NCBI GenBank assembly: GCA_964017185.1
Contig: OZ024878.1
Coordinates: forward strand, 13,463,351 to 13,527,350
DNA from: Rugalucina vietnamica
Taxonomy: Eukaryota > Mollusca > Bivalvia > Lucinida > Lucinidae
Length of the DNA stretch: 64,000 nucleotides
Direction of reading: 5' to 3'
The notes under the pieces were generated by a model. It did no database searches. It saw only the letters and a list, made by a program, of their open reading frames with translations, and had not been told where the DNA came from. Shown here piece by piece: positions 55,711 to 64,000 of this stretch (its first letter is position 1; the number at the start of each line of letters is the position of its first letter). The position numbers and the translations under genes were made by a program.

Positions 55711-58700
55711 TTAATTTCTAATACGAGCTTTTTCAGCATGGTAGACAAATTTAGCTAAATTTAGAAGGGTTTTCTTTGAACTCGAGCTCATGAGACTATC
55801 AAATTTATTAAGATTTGGCCAATGACAGTAATACGGGGGTAGATATTTACGCCTCAGTTCTAATAAGTTGGGGCAAACTTATAAAAAATGATATTCACTT
55901 TCTACGACATTTAAATTACAAAATTGACAGATTCTATTTTCCCGAGAAATATCAAGATGCCTTCCTTTTTCAATTGCTAGGTTATGAGCTGAAACACGAA
56001 ATTTACACAGGGGTATTCTATATTTCTTTTCTGAGATGCAATCTAAGTATTTTTCTTGTGTGAATGCATGTTTAAATCTGCAATATGAACTAAGTCTAGA
56101 CGAGTTATTTATCTCGGTATACCATGTTTGCTGAAACACATCAATGATTCTCTGTTTTACTGCTGAAAACGGTACACCGTTAACACCTTGGGTTAACCAT
56201 AAATTTGAAAAGCCATGAGACTGTAGTATATCTTTAATTTGCGATGCCCAGTTGGTTCCCCCATAGTTGACATTTTTATCTGCGTCTGATCTAAGCATGC
56301 GATATATCATGTTTGTTAGAGAATTTTCATGGTCATTTACTATTTTGAACCAATATCTGATCATGTTTATTTTTCGTATAACATTAAGTGGTACACGACC
56401 GAGTTCACCATACAAACAACTTAAGTTTGTCGATTGTCTGACGTATAAAATTTTCCTACAAAACTTATTATGGACAATTTCAATGTCATTTGCTTCATGG
56501 CCACCCCAGACTTCTGAGCCGTAATTCAAGATAGATCCTACAAGTGCATCGAACAATTTACATTTTTGGGAGGTGGGTAACTCTACGCGGGTAAACAAAG
56601 AAAAAAGATTATGTAGTGCAAAAGAAGCATGTTCTGCAATGCATTTTTGTGTCCGGTGCCAGTTTCCATTCTTGAAAAAATGCACACCCAGGTATTTAAA
56701 CGACTTTACAACTTCAAGTTTGGTATTGTTAAGATAAAAATCATAACTTGTGTGGCGACCATTTTCAAATATCACTGTTTTTGTTTTTGCAGTATTGATT
56801 TTTAGACCCCATGTTTTACAATATTGTTCAATATCTGATAACATTGCTTGTAGTGTTTCTGGAGACTTAGCAAAAATGACCTGATCATCGGCATATAGAA
56901 GAAGGAATAGTTTAATATCATCTACCGTGAAAATTCCATTAAGATTATCATTTATGCATTGGTTAATATCGTTGATAAACATCATAAAAAGCATCGGTGA
57001 ACTCGGGTCACCTTGTTTGACGCCAATATTTGATTCAATATATTCAGAAAGTCGGCCATTATGTCTTATACAATTTTTAACGACAGAGTACATGGATTTT
57101 AGTGCATTTACCATCTTGCTGCTAACATTTTCTATAAGAAGTTTATGCCACAGCGTAACCCGGTCTATTTTATCGAAGGCCTTCTCAAAATCAATGAATA
57201 CACAATAAAAATTTTGTTTTGAATTAAGAACTTTGGAAATTATAGCTTGAAGGATAAAGATACAATCTGTGGTGGATTTTCCTTTCTGAAAACCAAATTG
57301 GTTCTTGGATAGACTTTCATATTTTTCGGCCCATTTGTTGAGTCGGTTCAACAAAATTTGTGAGTAAATTTTGGATAAAATATTACTTATGGTAATGCCT
57401 CTATAATTTTTTGCCAAACCAGGATCGCCACTTTTGAAGATAGGTGCTATTATACCATGACCCCAATTTTCTGGGTACTGACCAGAGTTAAAAATGTGAT
57501 TAACAATATTTAATAGATGACCTGCAATGAGATCAAATGACGATTTAATGGCTTCAGAACAAACATTATCAGGACCATAAGCTGAGTTATTCTTTTGATG
57601 AAACGTTGCTGACTTTAATTCTTCTAAGCTAATGCTACAGTCCAAGTCGGGGTCAAGTTCATTTCTGTTTAGGGGGACATCGTCATTCTCGGTATGCACA
57701 GTATCGTCTTCATTTGAGTATACTTTTTGAAAATGTTCTAGTAAATCTTTCAATTCTAGTTTTTGTCCATTTCTTTTTTTATTTTTAAGGAACGATTTTA
57801 CTTTACGCCAGAATTTTTTGGGTTGCTTTTTTGCCTCAAAACTAAGTTTCTGACCTTCAGATATTTTATATTTTGTCTTAGCCTTATACTTAATTTTATT
57901 ATATTTGGTACGAGATCTGACAAACGAGCGCCTGTTTAGTTCATTTTTATGTTTCACATAGCAGTTACGCGCTTGTGTGAATTCTTTTTTTGCGTTTCTG
58001 CACTCACTGTTAAACCATGGTGATGCATTTATTTTTTCATTTTTTGCATCCTTGTTTTTCGTATGCACTGTTTTGCCAAAAACTGCACTTGATTTTTCGG
58101 CGAGAAGTGTACTCAAACGCTCAACTTTATCATTTACTGTACAATGTGGGTCATTAAGAGAAAACAAAGAAGGTAATGATTGTTCTATACACTTGCAAAA
58201 ATGGGTTCTTTGTCATTATCCCAGGATAATTTATTTTGTGATGAATTTATGCATTCATTTGTATCATCAATAACATTTCTATGCAGAAAAGAAAACAGTA
58301 AAGGGGAGTGATCTGAAAATTCATTTGGTGGCAATACTTTAAAACTATGAATCGTATTTATGTCACTATTATGTAAAAGAAGATAATCCACAGTGCTTAC
58401 ACCTTGTGCTGAGTGAAACGTTAAGTGCCCAATATTGCGGTCGTCATCCAGGCGACCATTTGCAATTATAAAGCCTGAACTTTTGCATAATTCTAATAGT
58501 TTTCTACCATGTTGGTCTACAAAATGATCTTGATTTACTCGCAATGGTACATGTGACATTTCGGCATATAAATCATTATCTTCCAAATATCTATCAAAAT
58601 CTAAAATATCGGGGAAATCTGATGTACGGCCATTCATATCACCAGTAACGTATACTTTGCCTAAAGATGAATATGATTCTATACCCTTTTCTATTTCTTC

Positions 58701-59378
58701 CCAATAGTTACAATCAGAGGAAATAAATACTTCTGTGGTGGTTCTTTTTGTTTTATGTCTTGGTGTTTAAAATTTTTTTGTGCTGTTGGCGCCTTATGTA
58801 TGTTTTCATATTTTTAGTTAAGTTAAGGTAACTGAGTGGCCACCTGTTGGGAAAATAGCTGCCCATTCGGCTTACGATTGTTTCATGGTATAAGTACCTG
58901 ATTGTTAGTTTGGTTTTTTCCCACCTCGGTTTTTGGAGTGGGAATCTTTTTCTGATTGCGCCTTTTCCTGATCTTTGCCTACTTGTACCTTTCTAGAGTC
59001 TGACGGGGGAATATAAGTACTACAAATAAAAACATCTTCTTTGAAATCAAACAAGTCTGAGTCAATTTTCAACCATAATAGTCCGGCAGAGTTTTTATCA
59101 ATAACCTTTACCCTATCTTTAAGATAGTCTTTTACGTATAACGAAATGCCGCCACTATAGCGGCCTTTCACACACCCGGGCGATTTATTTCCGAACACAT
59201 GTTCACTAGAGTAACCATTAATTTCCAAGTTCATTACGTTATTTCTACCTATCCATGTTTCAGTTAACAAAAGAATTTGGTAGTCATTCACATAATCAAG
59301 AAAATCAGTGTCAGTAAGTTTACGAACTAGTCCATTGACATTCCATGAGAGCAAACGAAGTTGCTTCCCCTGACCACC
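55711..59378 (-). pseudogene. LINE ORF2: endonuclease-reverse transcriptase, broken
   Basis: Reading from 59378 downwards the frame follows the ORF1 stop codon directly. The apurinic endonuclease shows LLSWNVNG, LLLTETW, STYIPPSDS, then (after a 266-bp Naiad tail at 58727-58992) YVTGDMNGRTSD, STVDYLL and FSDHSPL. A one-base loss in a T-run near 58196-58201 shifts the frame before the RT. The RT has FIDFEKAFDKID, GVKQGDPSSPMLF and YADD (56884-56895). The C-terminal CQFC...H motif is cut by TAA at 55879-55881, where the normal codon was probably a Leu; the frame then stays open to 55711 (ending ARIRN). RT and endonuclease catalytic residues are otherwise intact, so inactivation is recent. Confidence 0.9.
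58727..58992 (+). repeat. Naiad 3' tail inserted in the LINE endonuclease
   Basis: Runs from TACTTCTGTGGTGGTTC to GCCTACTTGTACCTTT and interrupts the endonuclease between STYIPPSDS and the DCNYWEEIEKG segment. The host frame appears to be missing little or nothing, so the insertion caused no large deletion. Confidence 0.9.
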
Positions 59379-60557
59379 TCAAGCACTCTCGGTCGCCATC
59401 GCCTCCTCGGTCACCGGGGTAGGTTTGTACAGGTTATCGTTAATATAAAGTTTGTCCCGTACTAACTTCACGGTGTTACCCTTCGCTTTCTCCCTCTCCA
59501 TAACGGCATACAACGGTTTCCTTGCATCGCGGATTTGTTTGGGGCACTGTGTTCCGACACCGATATTGGCCGCCTTAAGCCTTTCGGCATGTTCGAAAGA
59601 TTTGTTTCTGACCATCTCACGTTCTTTGTAATAATGAAACTTAGCCACTATGGGCCGAGTCTTTCCGCGTGCTGGCTGACCAACTCTGTGGACACGGTCG
59701 AAAGTAAGGATACCAGCCCGTGGGACATCTAGATGCTCGCTCATAATATTCTTGATGGCGTCTTCACAGTCCTCACCGTTTTGTTCAGGAACGCCATAGA
59801 ACATTAGATTGTCCCGCATAGATCTGTATTCGAGGTCTACTAGCTTTGCCTCGAGATTGGATTTATCTGCTTCAAGGGATTTTGTTTTATTCTCGAGCTT
59901 GGTACAGGTTCCTTTCAGAGAGTTCAGTTTCGATTTTGTATCGGTCAGTTCCTTTTTATGGTCGTCATATTGCTTGCCGATAAATGAACAGGAATTTTCT
60001 ACCATGGACAAACGACTATCAATGCTAGTGACATTTGTTTCTAAGTCCTGTATCCGGACACAAATTTGATTTACAGTTTTTTGAACATCTTCAATTTTTG
60101 ACACTTGGGTCTTAATGGCTTTAACGTCACTGATCAATTGTGCTGCCCAATCCGGCGGTTGCATGGGAGGCATTGGTTGCATGGGTGGGGGCATTGTGGG
60201 TGAGCCAGAGGGAGTCGGGTATCCGCCCTGGCTACCAAAAGAGAATCCTCCGAACGATTGTTGTGGGAAAGACATGTTTGGTGTAAACACAAAACTACCA
60301 ATGTTACTAGCGTTACTGTAACAGTTACTGCTTTGTTGGCCTTGATTTGTCACAAAAGCACTATTGTTAGTAGCCCCATTGTTAAATTTGTTAGATTTGT
60401 TAGATTTTGACTTCGATTTTGGTTTCACAGATCGCTCACATATCGAGTTCACACCTGATTGATCATTGTCGTTCAATGGCGATGATGCAGGTCGTTTTGT
60501 TTTTCGCTTTTTTCTCGGTTTATTTTCAGTTGTCCTGAACGAATCCTCGCTCGACAT
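59379..60557 (-). CDS. LINE ORF1 protein, L1/Tx1-like RNA-binding chaperone
   Basis: 392 codons from the ATG at 60555-60557 to a UGA at 59379-59381. The N-terminus is basic (KPRKKRKTKRP), followed by an Asn/Ser-rich and a Pro/Met-rich stretch, a coiled coil (about residues 135-235) and an RRM-like domain with DNLMFYGVPE, FDRVHRVGQ and IVAKFHYYKEREMV, as in L1 ORF1p. Such proteins bind element RNA as trimers and help target-primed reverse transcription. The frame is intact. The UGA is followed in the same frame by ORF2 with no ATG in between, which suggests readthrough or reinitiation. An upstream TTG-initiated extension is possible but ATG is the natural choice. Confidence 0.85.
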   Translation of the reverse strand: MSSEDSFRTTENKPRKKRKTKRPASSPLNDNDQSGVNSICERSVKPKSKSKSNKSNKFNNGATNNSAFVTNQGQQSSNCYSNASNIGSFVFTPNMSFPQQSFGGFSFGSQGGYPTPSGSPTMPPPMQPMPPMQPPDWAAQLISDVKAIKTQVSKIEDVQKTVNQICVRIQDLETNVTSIDSRLSMVENSCSFIGKQYDDHKKELTDTKSKLNSLKGTCTKLENKTKSLEADKSNLEAKLVDLEYRSMRDNLMFYGVPEQNGEDCEDAIKNIMSEHLDVPRAGILTFDRVHRVGQPARGKTRPIVAKFHYYKEREMVRNKSFEHAERLKAANIGVGTQCPKQIRDARKPLYAVMEREKAKGNTVKLVRDKLYINDNLYKPTPVTEEAMATESA

Positions 60558-60716
60558 GAACAATACACATATATCACCAATATATCCAAAAATCAGCCAC
60601 AATAATGTTTATTTAGCATTTTTAATCCAGTATAAAAAGTTATACATAACTAAATTTTATAATCTATGCTATTGTTGACGCAATGAACGTTCACACACAA
60701 TAGCGATGTAATGGCG

Positions 60717-60750
60717 TGACGTAATGACGTCATTTAAGATTTTGACGTCA
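60717..60750. promoter_or_regulatory. Cluster of CRE/ATF-like sites upstream of LINE ORF1
   Basis: TGACGTAA (60717-60724) and two perfect TGACGTCA octamers (60725-60732 and 60743-60750) lie 160-195 bp upstream of the ORF1 start; a variant TGACGCAA is near 60676. They could form the internal promoter of the LINE. Confidence 0.45.
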
Positions 60751-60803
60751 TATGCTTTAGTGCGCAACGTTACAATGACTACATGCAATATAATAAAAAG
60801 AAA

Positions 60804-60953
60804 ATTCAAGTTTTTGTCCCGAATATGACTATTATTTCATCTCGTGAAGTGAAAAATTATACATTTCATTCGTGCCTTTGGCACTCATGAAATATAAAAA
60901 ATTTTCACTTCACTCAATGAAATAAAACTCACATTCACTCCAAAAACTTGAAT
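60804..60953. mobile_element. 150-bp MITE with 13-bp inverted ends
   Basis: ATTCAAGTTTTTG (60804-60816) is mirrored perfectly by CAAAAACTTGAAT (60941-60953), with further inner pairing (GTGAAGTGAAAAATT / AATTTTCACTTCAC). It sits between the LINE 5' region and block X and may belong to either. Confidence 0.65.
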
Positions 60954-60954
60954 A

Positions 60955-61095
60955 TCCTCTATATATTGCCGTCAACAGATTAGAATGGAAATAACTTTTC
61001 AGAAGGATCGAAATGCATGTGTTTATGTCAGTCAGAATCATAAGTTAATACTGAAACCAAGTACTCCATTCTTCATAATACGAGATGCATAACGT
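60955..61095 (-). repeat. Block X, copy C, proximal part
   Basis: Reverse complement of 22681-22830, including AACAGATTAGAATGGAAATA and AGATGCATAACG. It joins the GATA microsatellite as copy A joins its TATC run. Confidence 0.85.
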
Positions 61096-61154
<59 letters not shown>

Positions 61155-61155
61155 G

Positions 61156-61232
<77 letters not shown>
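61096..61232 (+). repeat. (GATA)n microsatellite
   Basis: About 33 GATA units with one interruption (GATGTAGATA near 61153). It is the inverted counterpart of the TATC runs bordering the other X blocks. Confidence 0.95.
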
Positions 61233-61336
61233 GTAAAATATGAATAAATATTAGACCCAGGGAGTCCCAAAAGGTAACTACTCTGCTATCTCAGCTGGCC
61301 TCAGACAGAAAATACTACATATAAAACAAGGTTCAT

Positions 61337-62607
61337 GTAAATGTAAACAGCGATCAGGAAATGTCGCAATCAGAACGAACGTCCCACTCCAAAAAACAGA
61401 GGTTACAAAAACTTATTTGACATTCATGTACGAGGTATAGTCGGAAAGTTCCCGGACTCATTCATTTCAAGGGATATTTAACGTCAAATCACTATGAAGT
61501 TTTTCAAAAAACAAGTCACATCAATTTCCTTTATTTTTCGGTTAAATTAAGAAAAGAATATGCAAGAATTGTTTTAAAATGTCGATTAACATACGGCATA
61601 TACGAGGGTACGGAGCACTTTGAAAAACCGCTAAATCGGATTTTTTGATGTTTTGAATTGCTGTCAATTCCTTTATAAAACGGCATCACAATGGCGTGAA
61701 TTTTTGCACGATGTCACATTAATAGTATTTTGATTCAAATTCAAAGAATCAAAGAGATAACATAACAATTACAATTTTGACAGTGTTTTAAACAGACATG
61801 GGTGAATTTTCGAGCGTAAAAAAGCCGACGTCATGGGAACGTACGGAGCAGCGCGCGGTAATCAAGTATGGTAAAAGAGCAGACAAGACCCTACAAACAC
61901 TTAGAAATTCATGAAACCCAAGAAAAAAAATGTAGGAGTCTTGTGTTCCAATTGGATAGGCTAAGGACATGCGGATATTAATGGCAATCGCAAAAGCGGG
62001 AGGCATAGGGATGACATAAAAATCAGATTTTTCACGAAAACAACACCATCCGCTCATCGATTGTAAGATACATTGCCGACTTTTGATTTCAAAGGATACG
62101 AGAGACGATGGCATGCGCCATAAAGCCCCGATTTAGCACCGGTGGATCTTTCCTGGTCTGAAATCTGAGTTTGACGACACGCTCAGATATGAACGTTGTT
62201 AACGGCAAAGTAACGTTGTTAACGCCAAAGTGCTCCGTACGTTGTTAGTGTCCATACTTTGAGCCCTAAATTTTCGGTGGTTTGATGAAAAAGCCCTTAA
62301 ATATATATACTGTTGTGTAGAAAAATGGTTTTCCCACTAGTATGCAAAGTTTTGACTTTCTTCATTGAAAACAAATAACACAACAAGAACTGTCCGGGAA
62401 CTTTCCGACTGTACCTCGTAGTTATACAAAGAGAACATATCGTAAACCGGATGAGCATCTATTTCCCAACAGGTGACCACTGAATTAACCGGACATAACT
62501 AAATATATCAAAACTTATATAAGATGTGCAAACAGCACAAACATTCAACGCCAAAAAATAAAACAAATAGAACCACAACAGAAGTATCGCATTGGAACGG
62601 GTAGTAT
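61337..62607 (-). repeat. Naiad 3' tail split by a mariner
   Basis: Diverged tail from near CAGCGATCAGGAAATGTCGC to GAAGTATCGCATTGGAACGG, interrupted by the mariner at 61431-62418. The preceding 61233-61336 is shared with the right arm of the inverted duplication. Confidence 0.75.
61431..62418 (+). mobile_element. Internally deleted mariner-like element
   Basis: A 988-bp element flanked by TA on both sides (61429-61430 and 62419-62420). The inverted ends of 27 bp start CGAGGTATAGTCGGAAAG and differ at one base. From the ATG at 61798 the first 25 or so residues (including EQRAVIKYG) match the helix-turn-helix start of mariner transposases, and after frame changes SPDLAPVD at 62124-62147 matches the motif with the third catalytic Asp. 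The middle of the catalytic domain is gone and stops are frequent, so it is non-autonomous. Confidence 0.85.
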
Positions 62608-63715
62608 ACTAGTGGTGCATGTACGTGTTCATCTGTGTGAAGGTTCTGGTCCTCCTCTGTCATTAGAAAAATTGAAATCGACGAGTTTTTGCAGTTTCTT
62701 GACTTACTATATACGTTTTTCTTCTTCTCTAACTATTTGCTATTGCATCTGTCCCCTGTTCTTTATTAAGATAGTAGAATTGCTAATTATAGGGGTCACT
62801 ATTTTATGCCATACGACACCATAATGCTCCCATTCGTATTGTCACTCGATGACATGCAATTCCGTTTTGCAATATGAACACAGGCATCGGCTTGTAAATC
62901 TTTTTGGACACGTATACTTTGTGATAAAAGTACACTGCTATAATAATACATTTGTTAGTTTTTCCGACTATACTGAGTAACCAAATAAGAGCATCCCCAA
63001 TGGTATAACACCCTTAACATCTGTACCAGATGATGTATCCGATGTTGAGCTCTATTGCAATCTAAGTTAGCTCTTCAATGTAAAGTCACCCATATACTTG
63101 TCTTGGAATCCTCACGAAGGTCCAGGGCATCATGGTTGTTTTGTTATGTTGCAGCACTGTTTTACACTAGGGCATAAAGCCATGAAAATCAAATTCAATA
63201 TTGTATCTAACCAATTCAAGTGCTATAAAAACGAAATTTGTCAGCATCTGGAACTGTCTAAGAATCAGAGTAATGTCATTAAAGCAATGCCCGTCTTTCA
63301 TGACAAAAAAACAACATGTTTTTATGTATTAGTTTTGACAGGTGAGGGCGGAAACAGCTGTTCAGAAAGAGCGAAATGCATGTGCTTTCCTCAGGCAGAA
63401 TTTAACATTAAAGTCGATCACATTGTATAGCTGACGTAACACTGTTGTGTGCAGTTTGATCACGTGTTTTTATTCTAATGCAATAGATTGCGTGCGTTCA
63501 TAATTGTGCTGTCGAATCATGTGCTTTAGTAGCAAAGTTATTTCATTCGGACCTTTCTCTGAATCTTTTTTTAAATACAGCTGTTCAAAATCTTTTTTCA
63601 TTAAATATACAATTGATACGCACCACGATGCATACGAACCGCTTCGATTGGGTACACGCACCACGATGCATACTTGTACGAACCGCTTTGATTGTGTACG
63701 TTTAGTTGCGTACAT
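62608..63715 (-). repeat. Dispersed block W, copy 2
   Basis: Reverse complement of 44610-45702. Near its end a GTACACGCACCACGATGCAT-type unit is repeated twice (63630-63680), a local 40-bp duplication not seen in copy 1. Confidence 0.7.
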
Positions 63716-63952
63716 GTACTTAAATTATTTTATTTTCCATAAATTACATCTGTAGGCTATTTGTTAAGAGATCATGATTTAATGGGAAAAACCATCTTTA
63801 TTTCTTGATTATTAGATATTATAAGACTTGAACACCATTATGTATAACACATAGTATAGTATACTTTCCAAATGATATAATATAAGCTCTACTTTGATTT
63901 CCAAGCTTAGTGGGACGTTTCGCGTTAAACGACAGCTGAGCAGGTTTTTTTT

Positions 63953-63994
<42 letters not shown>

Positions 63995-64000
63995 GTTTGG
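63716..64000. other. No gene; poly(T) at window end
   Basis: AT-rich sequence related to 44440-44610 in reverse, ending in a long T-rich run (63942-63994) that could be the poly(A) tail of a minus-strand retroposon cut by the window edge. Confidence 0.45.

Larger units (their letters stand above)
55497..60803 (-). mobile_element. APE-type LINE (L1/Tx1-like ORF1), damaged
   Basis: A non-LTR retrotransposon inserted in block X. It has a 5' region with CRE-like sites, ORF1, ORF2 with endonuclease, RT and a C-terminal Cys/His motif, and a 3' end with AATAAA and a short (TTATG)n tail at about 55497-55520. Damage: a Naiad tail in the endonuclease, one frameshift and one nonsense codon. The left border is placed at the tail repeat; about 95 bp between it and block X are unassigned. 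The clade is not certain: ORF1 resembles L1/Tx1 types. Confidence 0.85.

Overview
This window reads as genomic DNA of a bivalve mollusc, most likely a clam. It is AT-rich and intron/intergene-like, carries no convincing complete host gene, and is packed with nested transposable elements of kinds known from bivalves: Penelope-like retroelements of the Naiad type, a gypsy-type LTR element with copia-like domain order, an APE-type LINE, tRNA-derived SINEs, foldback MITEs, satellite arrays and (TATC)n microsatellites. The species call is inference from element content only.

Layout. 1-3.9 kb: a foldback element (about 98-1848) enclosing a SINE fragment, a palindromic MITE (family M1), an isolated 65-nt hairpin and a tRNA-headed foldback. 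3.95-10.7 kb: a complete, very young LTR retrotransposon on the minus strand with a 4-bp target duplication, near-identical LTRs, a tRNA-Pro primer site, a polypurine tract and one uninterrupted 1654-codon gag-pol frame in which integrase lies before reverse transcriptase (Gmr1-like order). 11.2-21.3 kb: mostly featureless DNA with Naiad fragments, M1 and M2 MITEs and one possible host exon. 21.3-29.9 kb: duplicated blocks (P and X), one carrying a 5'-truncated, mutated Naiad and another preserving its empty site. 29.9-33.6 kb: left arm of a large inverted duplication. 33.9-36.5 kb: a composite element holding a 178-bp and a 128-bp tandem array. 38.8-52 kb: more copies of the same blocks, the right arm of the inverted duplication and head-to-head Naiad tails. 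52.1-55 kb: the best Naiad copy. 55.5-60.8 kb: a LINE on the minus strand, split by a Naiad tail. 61-64 kb: microsatellite, a mariner remnant inside a Naiad tail, and a duplicated block.

The most striking system is the Naiad. In the better copy the first Cys of the expected CxC linker motif is a UGA codon (52414-52416), and a hairpin with every hallmark of a SECIS element straddles the stop codon (54310-54385) and recurs in the other copies. Together they suggest that this retroelement encodes a selenoprotein, in line with published reports of selenoprotein Naiads in clams. The same Naiad 3' tail is scattered through the window at least fifteen times and has inserted in microsatellites, in a LINE endonuclease and in itself. 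Autonomous activity could come from the intact LTR element; the Naiad and LINE copies here are truncated or broken, and the SINEs, MITEs and tails would depend on enzymes supplied from elsewhere.
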